Origin: CAYNWT01 sp964450955
GTDB taxonomy: Bacteria; Planctomycetota; Planctomycetia; Planctomycetales; Planctomycetaceae
Assembly (NCBI GenBank): GCA_964450955.1
Contig: CAYVFI010000038.1
Span: 1 to 61,381 of the forward strand
Reading direction: 5' to 3'
Length of the DNA: 61,381 nt
Every line of letters begins with the position of its first letter. Position 1 is the stretch's first letter. A program made the translations under genes and the position numbers. This document shows, one piece after another, positions 33,669 to 43,200 of this stretch. A model generated the notes under the pieces. That model did no database searches, was not told the origin of the DNA, and worked only from the letters and a program-made list of their open reading frames with translations.

Positions 33669-35855
33669 CTAAGGGTTCGGCAATGTGTCCGGTGTCACGC
33701 CGGGTGTCTTCATTGATGACCGCGGCGCGTCGAATTCCAGCAGAGCCGACGCGTTTGGTTCGACTGAATCTGCGCGGAACCGAAGCGGTGACGGTATGAG
33801 TCCTTCGCCGTCGACCAGTCCTTCCGAAACCTCTCCCAGTGTGCCACTGACCGGGTTCACCCAGATGGCAACTCGAGATGTCGTGGCCATCAGGCTTGCA
33901 TCAGCGTCACGAGGTGTGCTGGTTACGATAATCGGAGACGCTGTTTGCGGTAGTTCCGGCCCAATTAGAGCGAAGGTTGCGGCGTTGCGTCCTGTGAGAG
34001 CAAACACCGAATCGTCCATCACCACATTCATGTGGGCCGGCGTCGCGCCTGCCTCGGGCAGCACCGATTCAACAACATGAGCCATCCGGCGCATCGTGAC
34101 AGAAAACAGTCGGAACGTTGTATTCTGGCCGGCTCGGCCGGGTACGCTCATCCGAACCGCACTGCGACCGTCAGTCAGCAGGACGTTGCCGAAATTAATA
34201 TCTGTCGCTGTATCGCGTAGGTCGAGGCCGGCTCGAACGCCGCGGAATACGGAGTCCGTCACAGTGATGTTCCGACCCGACCGATCGCGTTTATCAGCCG
34301 TTGTCCATTTCAGGCCGATCACCGTTCCGGTTCCGGCCAAAGTTGCCCGGCTTAGTCGAACCGTCCGCGACGTGCAGTCAATGAGGCACGGCAGGTTATC
34401 ACCAATCAGGCTTACGTTGCTTAAAGTCAGTCCATCCACAATCGCAATCATCGGTTCGGTCAGTTCAATCAGTGCCGGCGAACCGCTGGGGCAGTGGATG
34501 ACAACCTGACCGGGTGATTCGATGCGAGAGCCACGCCAGGGTCCTCGATCGGGCAGGGTGATCACTCCCTGAGCATCCGGCGCTGGCAGGACCTTTGGTT
34601 CTCCAACTGACGCCAGGTCAGCAGATACCGTTCGAGTTAGCTCGGATTCCGTGGCGGTTGCCGATGACAGGAACAAGGATTCCGGGCTGGTGGTTGTGAG
34701 AAGCAGGCCGGCTCCTGAAATGCAGATCAGTAAAGTCGCGGCCAGCATCCAGTTGGAGGCAGATTTTTTTGGAGTCGACCGGCGGGCCATTTCGCGAATG
34801 CGCGGACTAAACCTGTTGAGCGCGGTTGGGCCAGGCAGCCGAGTGGCGGTGTGCTGGTTCCATCTTCTGGATGCGTCTGAGAATGACGGCGGGCGCTGAG
34901 TTCGATCGCGGGCGGTCATGGTTTGGATGGCCGCGGCAACCCAGTCGGGTGTGTGCGGAGCAATATCACGGACGTCGGGAACGTCCTGTGTTTGATGAGC
35001 GGCCAACTTTTCAAGCGGATCGGCACAGGGGAACGGCGGACGCCCGCACAGGAGCTGCCACATCAGGCAGCCGACGGCGTACAAATCACTTTGTGCGTCC
35101 GGAGGTCGGTCGGTTCCGATAAGTTCAGGGGCGACGGTATCGCAGCGGTCTGGTCTAAGTTGGCGGTGGACGATGAATCGACGTTCAGACGCCAGCGCAA
35201 TCCCGCAGTTCACCAGGCACGCGCTGCCATCGACGGTGAGCCGCAGGTTGGCGATTCGGATGTCGCCGTGAGCAGCCCAGTGGCGTTCCATCGCCGCCAG
35301 TCCGCCCAGGATTTGCCGACCGATTTCGATGACATCATGAGGCTGGAACCGACCGGTCTGCACCAATGTGTCTCGAATGCTGGCTCCGGGCACGTTCCGG
35401 CTCACAGCGACCAGCCGACCGTCGTGTTCCAGGCTGGCGTGCGGCCCGGCGACCGCTTGATGAGAGAACTGTCTGAATGCCGCTGCCAGGCGGTCCAGGT
35501 TCGCCGCGACAATCTCAGACTGTCCAGCGTCAGGATCGACAAACTTGACGACGCACTGTTCGTCCGATTCCCGCCTGCGAGCAAGAAAGGTATGGCCGGA
35601 GTCGTGATGGCCCAGTTTATCAACAAGAACACAGGGGCCTGCGTTTAGCCGTTCGGGGTCTTCAGACAGCAGCACTTCTGCCTGGTAGGGTGTGAGCCGT
35701 CGAAGTTGGACTAAGGCATCAATCCACACGGAATCGAACGCGGGCAAATCACGAACCAATCGCCGGACTCGCGGCTGACACGCGCGCAGGTCGGCTGGAG
35801 TGCACAGATTAAGGCGTTTCAGCAGATCGGTAAGTTGCGGTGAGGGTGTCCGCAT
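33669..35855 (-). CDS. Membrane pseudokinase with beta-helix-like outer domain
   Basis: A 728-residue protein. An N-terminal stretch with LTPYQAEVLL is typical of planctomycete Ser/Thr kinases. The kinase fold (about 70-335) has the VAIK-like Lys (CVVKFVD, K104), the catalytic loop HGDIRIAN (D198, with Arg replacing Lys at 200, N203), APE (VAPEL) and DLYAVGC. The DFG motif is replaced by NCG at 216-218, so the metal-binding Asp is missing. The Gly-rich loop is also degenerate. One membrane segment is at about 369-387. The outer part (about 440-725) has strand-rich repeats like pectate-lyase/beta-helix modules. A predicted pseudokinase sensor is inference. The frame is open to 35999; the ATG at 35855 is preferred. 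Confidence 0.82.
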   Translation of the reverse strand: MRTPSPQLTDLLKRLNLCTPADLRACQPRVRRLVRDLPAFDSVWIDALVQLRRLTPYQAEVLLSEDPERLNAGPCVLVDKLGHHDSGHTFLARRRESDEQCVVKFVDPDAGQSEIVAANLDRLAAAFRQFSHQAVAGPHASLEHDGRLVAVSRNVPGASIRDTLVQTGRFQPHDVIEIGRQILGGLAAMERHWAAHGDIRIANLRLTVDGSACLVNCGIALASERRFIVHRQLRPDRCDTVAPELIGTDRPPDAQSDLYAVGCLMWQLLCGRPPFPCADPLEKLAAHQTQDVPDVRDIAPHTPDWVAAAIQTMTARDRTQRPPSFSDASRRWNQHTATRLPGPTALNRFSPRIREMARRSTPKKSASNWMLAATLLICISGAGLLLTTTSPESLFLSSATATESELTRTVSADLASVGEPKVLPAPDAQGVITLPDRGPWRGSRIESPGQVVIHCPSGSPALIELTEPMIAIVDGLTLSNVSLIGDNLPCLIDCTSRTVRLSRATLAGTGTVIGLKWTTADKRDRSGRNITVTDSVFRGVRAGLDLRDTATDINFGNVLLTDGRSAVRMSVPGRAGQNTTFRLFSVTMRRMAHVVESVLPEAGATPAHMNVVMDDSVFALTGRNAATFALIGPELPQTASPIIVTSTPRDADASLMATTSRVAIWVNPVSGTLGEVSEGLVDGEGLIPSPLRFRADSVEPNASALLEFDAPRSSMKTPGVTPDTLPNP

Positions 35856-36251
35856 TCGCAGGGATTCCGTTCCCAAAACACGTGGCCAAAGCGGTTCGAT
35901 GCTGTAGTATCTGGCACGAACACGAAACGAAGCAAGATGGGTCGGGTAACTACGTAGCGGAAACCGTCCCGCCCATGACGAAAGTTGCTTCTCTAACACC
36001 CAAAACCGATCCCGTGAGAATGCCCGGAAAATGCTGCGGAATAGGCAAGGCAGGGCTTTTCAATGCAATGAGCAGTTGCAAGAATGCGCGCAAGAAGGTG
36101 TTGCTTCCAGTACATTCAGGACAGATCGGCGCTCAAATTTTGCCGCTCATAGCGTTCACGAAAATCCCTCATCCTGATTGGGCAGTACTGGTTCCTCCCG
36201 CCGAACTCCTAACTGAGTCGTAGTACGTACAACAAAGGCACACCCAAACTG
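35856..36251. promoter_or_regulatory. Divergent intergenic region between the pseudokinase and korA
   Basis: This 396-bp gap between divergent genes should hold both promoters. The first 144 bp could in principle extend the pseudokinase frame to 35999. No clear promoter, operator or RNA element is seen; an AT-richer patch lies near 36200-36240 before korA. Confidence 0.4.
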
Positions 36252-38117
36252 ATGGCTACAGACGCCCCCCCCGCAGAGAGAACACAAGAAGAAGTCGACA
36301 CTGTAGTCATCCGCTTTTGCGGCGACTCCGGCGACGGTATGCAGATTACGGGTAACCAGTTCACCAGTGCGTCTGCAGCATTCGGTAACGACGTTAGCAC
36401 GCTGCCTGACTTCCCCGCCGAAATTCGCGCACCCGCCGGGTCGCTGTTCGGTGTTTCCGGGTTCCAGCTTTGCTTCTCCAGCAAAGACATCTTCACCCCA
36501 GGTGACGAAGTCGACACGCTTGTTGCGATGAACCCCGCCGCGCTGAAAACGAATCTCAAGGACCTCAAGCGTGGCGGTACGCTGATCGTCAACGAGGACG
36601 CGTTCGACGACGGCAACATCAAAAAAGCCAAGTACGATTCGAACCCGCTGGACGATGCAGAATCGCTGGCCAACTATCGCGTGTTCAAAGTCCCCATGAC
36701 ACGACTGACGCGCGACTCAGTCGAAGGCATCGCTGGACTCGAATCACAAAAGCTCAAAGACCGGTGTAAGAACTTCTTCGCACTCGGGCTGGTTTACTGG
36801 CTGTATGAGCGTGACAAGAACCCAACACTGGAATTCTTGCGGAAGAAGTTCGCCAAGAAACCTGAGATCATTGAGGGCAATACGAAGGCTCTTGAAGGTG
36901 GATACAACTACGGCTTCAGCACCGAAGCATTCACGGTTCACTACAAGGTGGCACCGGCTTCACTGGAAGCGGGTCAGTACCGCAAGATTATGGGTAACGA
37001 AGCTACGGCGTGGGGTCTGGCAACAGCTGCCAAGCTGGCTGGTAAAGAACTCATGTACTGCGGCTACCCGATTACGCCAGCCAGTGACGTACTGCATTAC
37101 CTCGCACCGATGAAAAACTTCGGCGTGAAAACGTTCCAGGCGGAAGACGAAATCGCAGCCATGTGTGCATGTGTTGGAGCATCCTACGCTGGTGCTTTGG
37201 CAGTGACAGCCTCCAGTGGTCCCGGTATTTGCCTGAAGGGCGAAGCCATGGGACTGGGTATGATTACCGAACTGCCGATGGTTATCGTCAACGTGCAGCG
37301 AGGGGGCCCGAGTACTGGTCTGCCGACTAAGACAGAACAGTCTGACTTGTTGCTGTCGATGTTTGGCCGCAACGGCGAATCACCGCTGCCAATTGTCGCA
37401 GCAGCCACGCCGGGCGACTGTTTCTACATGGTTCAGGAAGCGATGCGTATTGCTGTTGAGTTCATGACACCAGTCATGTTTCTCACGGACGGCTACGTCG
37501 CCAACGGTTCAGAACCGTGGAAGATTCCGAAGGTCGCCGACCTGAAGCCAATCAACGTCAAGAACCAGATGGAACCGAACCTCGACGGCGAATACATGCC
37601 GTACCTGCGTGACGAACGTTTGGTCCGACCATGGGCCATTCCTGGAACTCCCGGCCTCGAACACCGAGTCGGCGGTCTGGAGAAGAAGGACGTGACCGGA
37701 AACGTAGAATACGATCCGGCCAACCACCACCACATGACGCTGACTCGTCAGCAAAAGGTGGACAACGTTGCCGATTCGATTCCAGCTCAGGATGTTCACG
37801 GAGAACAGTCGGGCGACGTCCTGGTCATTAGCTGGGGTGGAACCTTCGGTTCTGTCCGCGCTGCGGTCAACGAGTGTGTTGCAGAAGGCAAGAGCGTTGG
37901 TCATGCCCACATTCGCTATATCAACCCATTCCCGAAGAACCTCGGTGAGATTATCGGGAACTTCAAGCAGGTGCTGATCCCTGAACTCAACATGGGACAA
38001 CTACGGCTCCTGATTCGAGCTAAGTTCTTGTGTGATGCTCAGGGTCTGAACAAGATCCAGGGTAAGCCATTCAAGATTGGGGAAGTTGTGGCCAAGATCG
38101 ATTCGATGCTTGGTTAA
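36252..38117 (+). CDS. korA: 2-oxoacid:ferredoxin oxidoreductase, alpha (gamma-alpha fused) subunit
   Basis: A 621-residue subunit that, with the next gene, oxidatively decarboxylates a 2-oxoacid (probably 2-oxoglutarate) to acyl-CoA and reduced ferredoxin. The gamma domain (about residues 15-190) shows VIRFCGDSGDGMQITGNQF and LFGVSGFQLCFSSKDI. The alpha domain (from about 245) shows MYCGYPITPASDVLHYL, EDEIAAMCACVGASYAGA, TASSGPGICLKGEAMGLG and RGGPSTGLPTKTEQSDL. The gamma-alpha fusion and pairing with a separate beta subunit match KorAB-type enzymes found in aerobes and in reductive TCA organisms. Pyruvate or other oxoacids are possible substrates. Confidence 0.95.
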   Translation: MATDAPPAERTQEEVDTVVIRFCGDSGDGMQITGNQFTSASAAFGNDVSTLPDFPAEIRAPAGSLFGVSGFQLCFSSKDIFTPGDEVDTLVAMNPAALKTNLKDLKRGGTLIVNEDAFDDGNIKKAKYDSNPLDDAESLANYRVFKVPMTRLTRDSVEGIAGLESQKLKDRCKNFFALGLVYWLYERDKNPTLEFLRKKFAKKPEIIEGNTKALEGGYNYGFSTEAFTVHYKVAPASLEAGQYRKIMGNEATAWGLATAAKLAGKELMYCGYPITPASDVLHYLAPMKNFGVKTFQAEDEIAAMCACVGASYAGALAVTASSGPGICLKGEAMGLGMITELPMVIVNVQRGGPSTGLPTKTEQSDLLLSMFGRNGESPLPIVAAATPGDCFYMVQEAMRIAVEFMTPVMFLTDGYVANGSEPWKIPKVADLKPINVKNQMEPNLDGEYMPYLRDERLVRPWAIPGTPGLEHRVGGLEKKDVTGNVEYDPANHHHMTLTRQQKVDNVADSIPAQDVHGEQSGDVLVISWGGTFGSVRAAVNECVAEGKSVGHAHIRYINPFPKNLGEIIGNFKQVLIPELNMGQLRLLIRAKFLCDAQGLNKIQGKPFKIGEVVAKIDSMLG

Positions 38118-38131
38118 TTCGAGACATCGCT

Positions 38132-38159
38132 GAGCGGTAGGCGTTTGCCTGCCGCTCAA
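38132..38159 (+). other. Hairpin between korA and korB
   Basis: Two 12-nt arms (38132-38143 and 38148-38159) pair fully, with one G-T wobble and a 4-nt loop (gttt). It lacks a T-run, so it is unlikely to be a full terminator, but it could adjust the relative expression of the two subunits. Confidence 0.7.
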
Positions 38160-38210
38160 CAAGATACAAACTCAACTAGCGTAATTAAGCGGCCAAGAAG
38201 GTTCAGAAGA

Positions 38211-39251
38211 ATGTCCACCGAACTGCCTGTGCTGACAGCTAAAGACTTCGCGAGCGACCAGGAAGTTCGCTGGTGTCCACGCTGCGGCGACTACTCAATC
38301 CTTGCACAAATGAAGAAGGTCCTCCCGACCCTCGGCATTCCCAAGGAGAAGTTTTGCTTCGTCTCAGGAATCGGTTGTTCAAGCCGGTTCCCGTACTACA
38401 TGGACACCTACGGTTTCCACAGCATCCACGGCCGCGCACCTGCGGTTGCGACAGCGGTGAAACTGGCCAACAAAGAACTTAGCGTCTGGGTCATCACCGG
38501 CGACGGCGACGCGCTGTCCATCGGTGGTAACCACCTGATGCACGTGATTCGACGTAACGTCGATCTCAACATCATCCTGTTCAACAATCGAATCTACGGT
38601 CTGACCAAAGGTCAGTACTCGCCGACCAGTGAGATTGGTAAGAAGACCAAAAGCACGCCGTTTGGTTCAATCGACAACCCACTGAATCCGCTGTCGGTTG
38701 CGATCGGTTCTGAAGCCACCTTCGTTGCTCGTGCGGTCGATATCGACGTCAAGCACCTTGCGACTGTTCTCACGCGAGCTGCAGAGCACAAGGGAACATC
38801 GTTTGTCGAAGTCTACCAGGACTGCAACGTGTTCAACTCAATGGCCTTCGAGCACGCGACTGCCAAGCGTGGCAACGAGGACAAGGGCATTAAGCCGAAG
38901 GATGAAAACGTCCTGTACCTCGAACACGGCAAGCCGCTGATCTTTGGCCAAAACAAAGACAAAGGTATCCGAGTCATCGAAGGTCGCCCTGAAGTTGTCG
39001 AGCTCGGCAACGGCATCACTGAAGACGACCTGTTGTTCCATGATGAGAAAGCGGACAGCACAGCTCTGTCATTCATGCTGGCTCAGATGAAGTACCCTGA
39101 ATTCCCTGATCCACTTGGTGTTCTGCGAGATGTGCAACGCCCCGTCTACGACGAAGGCGTCGAAGCACAGATGCAGCACGCGAAGGAAGCCAAGGGCGAA
39201 GGCGACCTGGAAGCAATGTTCAATGGTGGCGACACCTGGACCGTAAGCTAG
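38211..39251 (+). CDS. korB: 2-oxoacid:ferredoxin oxidoreductase, beta subunit
   Basis: A 346-residue thiamine-diphosphate-binding subunit. An iron-sulfur-type CxxC (WCPRCGDYSILAQM) lies near the N-terminus, followed by SGIGCSSRFPYYMDTYG and HGRAPAVATAVKLAN. The TPP/Mg site is GDGDALSIGGNHLMHVIRRN with NNRIYGLTKGQYSPT. A further Cys is in YQDCNVFN. The frame is open to 38145, but the ATG at 38211 has an AGAAGG box and gives the expected start. It forms the active enzyme with the korA product 93 bp upstream. Confidence 0.95.
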   Translation: MSTELPVLTAKDFASDQEVRWCPRCGDYSILAQMKKVLPTLGIPKEKFCFVSGIGCSSRFPYYMDTYGFHSIHGRAPAVATAVKLANKELSVWVITGDGDALSIGGNHLMHVIRRNVDLNIILFNNRIYGLTKGQYSPTSEIGKKTKSTPFGSIDNPLNPLSVAIGSEATFVARAVDIDVKHLATVLTRAAEHKGTSFVEVYQDCNVFNSMAFEHATAKRGNEDKGIKPKDENVLYLEHGKPLIFGQNKDKGIRVIEGRPEVVELGNGITEDDLLFHDEKADSTALSFMLAQMKYPEFPDPLGVLRDVQRPVYDEGVEAQMQHAKEAKGEGDLEAMFNGGDTWTVS

Positions 39252-39355
39252 GCAAGCAACGTCCCGTTGCATCGGATGCCGGTTGATGTGGTGACTGGAG
39301 TTGCCCGTCTTGGGCCGGCTGAGCGTTACTTTCGAACAAGATAAAGAGGGCAGGG

Positions 39356-40114
39356 ATGGCCCAGGCAAGAGAAACCATTTGGTTCATCGGCGAAGCTCGC
39401 GATCGCGAGCTTCGCTTTTGTTTGCGCGAAATCGAAGCGCTCGCTCAGGGGCGCACGATCAAACGATTTGCGACCGGCGACGAGGTTGATCCCGCCAACA
39501 ACCCGGATCTCGTGGTCGTTTGGCAGGACTGGCCTAACCAGTATCCCGAAGCGACCACCAACCGGCTCATGAACCTGACAATGCCCGCCGGTCGATTGCT
39601 GTGTGTTTACGGTTCGTGGTGCGAATCAGACGGTCGGAATCTACCCGAACTCTGGCCACATGCCGTCCGAGTTGCCGCGAGGAACGCTCCCGAACGGTTC
39701 GAACGAGAACTGAAAGCGGTGAGTCACAGAGAGCCACCGCTTCCTCTGACCGCCAGTCGAGACGAGCGGTTCGAACACAACCACTCTGACAATCCGCCCG
39801 ACTCACTGCGTCGAGTCACCGCGGCAGTTGTTAGCGATGATAGCCAACTGAAAGCAACATTGATCAAGCGATTGGAACACGGCGGCGTGACTGTTGCGGA
39901 CGACACACGGACCTGTGACACAATCGTCTGGACGCAAGGGCTGCCTGAGCAGGACATGGATTCGACAACAGAATTCACTCGCGAACACTCTGGTCGGAAG
40001 GTGATCAGCATTCGATCAATGCCCGACCCGGCATCCCGCAACCAACGGGATTTCGAAGAACTTCCGATGCTGGTCAACGACCGACAGTTGCTCAAGGCTT
40101 TATACGAAAAGTAA
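39356..40114 (+). CDS. Hypothetical protein, possible two-domain receiver-like fold
   Basis: A 252-residue protein I do not recognise. The first half alternates short strands and helices (ETIWFIGEARDRELRF, NPDLVVVWQDWPNQY, RLLCVYGSWCESDGRNLPELWP). The second half repeats a similar pattern (VTAAVVSDDSQLKATLIKRL, TCDTIVWTQGLP, GRKVISIRSMP), which suggests two flavodoxin- or receiver-like halves without the phosphoacceptor Asp. No signal peptide or membrane segment is present. A 26-bp perfect palindrome followed by TTTT lies in its first codons (39390-39415), which is unusual inside a coding region. It lies 104 bp after korB. Confidence 0.65.
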   Translation: MAQARETIWFIGEARDRELRFCLREIEALAQGRTIKRFATGDEVDPANNPDLVVVWQDWPNQYPEATTNRLMNLTMPAGRLLCVYGSWCESDGRNLPELWPHAVRVAARNAPERFERELKAVSHREPPLPLTASRDERFEHNHSDNPPDSLRRVTAAVVSDDSQLKATLIKRLEHGGVTVADDTRTCDTIVWTQGLPEQDMDSTTEFTREHSGRKVISIRSMPDPASRNQRDFEELPMLVNDRQLLKALYEK

Positions 40115-40285
40115 AGCAGTCGGGGTAAGCAGCCCAGGGTCGGGATCTGACGCCCTGCTTCCGCACGGGCGAACAAATAGAACACGGCTGAACAAGTAGA
40201 ACGCGGCCGGACCCGAGCATGCGCGATCGACAGCCGCGTTTCGACAGCCGCGGCCCGATGTGCCAGCATCAATCGGCAATTCCAA
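40115..40285. other. Convergent intergenic region with short direct repeats
   Basis: A 171-bp gap. Two short imperfect direct repeats are seen: a ~19-nt unit at about 40169 and 40189, and cgacagccgcg at 40228 and 40242. No clear terminator is seen for either convergent gene. Confidence 0.55.
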
Positions 40286-43200
40286 CTACCGCCCAAACAC
40301 AGCCAGGCCAAAGTTCTCAGGCTGATCACGGGATGCCGCGGGTTGGTTCCAACCGCTCACTCCGTAACCGGGCAACGTGCGGCTCACGCCAATGGCCCAC
40401 GAATCCTGTTGATTCGGTTTGGTTCTGACCAGCTCGTCCAACGGAATCGCGGCTTCGAACCGCCAGTGGGTTTCGTCGCTGGAACTGGCGACAAACCATT
40501 TTGGGTTCCAGTTTTGATCCAGCCAGCAGGCGTCCGTCGTGAACCCACGCTGGTCAACCTGCAGTCGGTACCACGTTGAGTAGTCTCGATCGGTATCAAT
40601 GCACCAGGTAATCCGATCGTGCTGTCCAAGATCAGCATCGTAAGAACGCTTCCCGCGCTGAGTCTTCACGCCGCTTGTGCTGGCATGCCGTCGAACGGCC
40701 GCGGCCAGATAAAGGTATTCGTTGTCGTAAGCCATCGCCGCGTACGAACCCTGCGTCTTGTCCAACCGCTGGCCGCGCAGCCAGAGTTCGGCCGCTTTCT
40801 GCCAACACGGATCCGACAAAATTCCATCCAGCTGCGGCGGCTCGTTTGTCCGTCGCATCGTGACGACCGACTTTGGTTGTTGGGTCACCATTTGATCGGC
40901 CCAAACCTCGTTCGCTGCTGCGTTCTTCCACGCCGTCTCATGATGCTGATTCGTGTAAATCGCCATCGCGCCGCTTCGGTTTCCACGGCTACGCAGTAGC
41001 GCCGCGAGGCTCAATTGAACTCGCGACGATTCGAACCGCAAAGGGTCGACGATCTTCAGGTCTTCCGAAGTTTTCAGTGCCGACTTCCGCCAATTATCCA
41101 GCAAGCCACTGTGAGTATCCGCCCGGGCATCGGTTACATCTCCGGGATTAAACGACCGTGGAATCGAAGCACCCGCGGCCCGGTTCGCGTAATCAGCGTG
41201 CTGAGCGGGATGGATAATCTGCCCGCCGCCTGCCAGATTCGCTCCCGCCAGTTGCACACCGCCGGCAACGGATGCTCCACGCAATCGCTGCCAGATGGGT
41301 TCTGCCCCCGACCACCATGCGATCAGCCACTCGCGAGCTGCAGACGCTTCTGTGGTTCTCGGGTACCGTTTCACCAGATCGCTCATGGTCGCTGCAGCAA
41401 GTTTCCACTTCTCCACAGCCGCGTACTTGTCGGCCAGCATTCGCAGTTGTCGAGCCGCCGCGTCGTCCGGCAGTCCTCGAGTCAGTTCGTCCAACTGGGC
41501 AATCAGTTGCGACGCCATTCTGTCGTCGCTCAGGAATTTGTCCGCGTAGCCCGCCATCTGCCGCTGACGTTCGGCGATCTCAGTCAATTGCTCAGCATTG
41601 GCCTCGGTGTAAGGAACCGCCGCTCGCCTGGCCGCGCTGCCATGAGCGATACTGATGCCTCTAAAGAAATCCGCGCGAGTCTTCCCCTCGGTTAGCGGCG
41701 GGAACACTCGTCGAAAGCCAATTTGCGTCCCTTGGCGGACGCTTTCCCCGGCGACCAACGTGTACGCCGGCTGAGAGAAATCGCTTACTGACGAACCACG
41801 CAGTCGTAGAATGTCGTGCGCGGCAATCTCAATCTGAGCCCGACTGTTGTCCGGTGTTCGCTGGTAGACCCGCTGCACTGTCCAGGGTTCAAGCCCCGCG
41901 TCTTTCATATGTTCCACAAAGTGCTGCGGCCTGGCGGCCATTGTGACCGCTCGCAAAATGGCGGCGTTTAGAACACGAGCCGCGGCGTCGTTCGTCCCCG
42001 CTTCGTCAATCACGACAACGGTTGGCCGCAGCGTTCTGATGCGTGCGACCAGCAGTGAAAGAAGGGTTTGGCCCAGCTTGCCTTCACTGCGTCTTTGCCA
42101 GTCCTGAACAAGTTGGCTGTCCACCTGCTCGACGCCGGAAATCGCTGCCGGGAACCGCCATCCGTACTCCGCAACGCAGCCAGACGCGGCCGCCATTGCT
42201 TCGTGCATTCGATCTTCGCAGTCCAACGCGGTGGTTCCGTCCGGTCCAATATCCGGGCGCACCGGCAGGAACACCGCGCTGCGGTATCCGAACTCCGCAG
42301 TCTGTTTGGCCATCACCTCAAAGGGAACCCGTAACGCTCGAGGGCTCATCGCCATCAAAGCAACCCGTCGATCGCCACCCTTCACCGGGGTCCAAACCCT
42401 GCCACCATCGACGGTCCGCAACACCGTACCCAGGTCACCAACGGCCCAACCGTTGTTCTCACCCCGAAAGTACACTGCGCGAATCGCGGCGGATTGCCCG
42501 GTCTTTTGCGACGTCCAGCTACGACCACCGTCCGGTGAATGCCAGATGACAGACCCCGGCGATCCGGCAATCCAAACTTTCTTCTGGTACGTGGCGACTG
42601 TGTGAAAATCACAGAAGTCTCGAAGAGAACGCGGCAGCGTCTGCGGTGGATCCTGCCAGCTGATGCCGCCATCGTTTGAGTACAACAGGTTCGCCCCGTC
42701 ACCCACCATCCAGCTTGGGTTGGTCGAACTCACCCGCACACCGCGCCATGTTTGCAGGCTACCGCTGCGGTTCGGAGCCTGAACCATCTTGTCGCCCTGC
42801 ATGGCTGCGCGTGAAGTCAGACGCCCGCCGACGAAACCCGTTTCCGGGTTCATGAACCAACCGCAGCGCCAGGAACCTTCATCGCCAGCGACTGGTTCCC
42901 ATGTCACGCCGCCATCAACGGTTTTCAAAACGCCAGACGGAAAAAACCTATTTGAAGCACCGACCGCAAAGCCCGTTGTCGGCGTGAAGAACCGGACATC
43001 GCGAAGTCGAGGCAGATACTTGATGCCCACGGCCGGCGACTTTGGATCTCGCTGCGGCCTGCCTGCGATTAGCTTCCAGGTTTCACCGGCGTCCGTTGTC
43101 TGCAGGACATACCCCAGCGGCAACTGATTGCCCGGCATCGTGCTGCTTCCGACAATCCATCCCGTCTTCCGATTGACAAACGTGACTGACTGGTGGAGTC

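Noticed and set aside
39397..39408. GCGATCGC, the cyanobacterial HIP1 core, at the centre of the 26-bp palindrome
   Set aside because: A single occurrence inside a longer palindrome is not evidence of HIP1 iteration.
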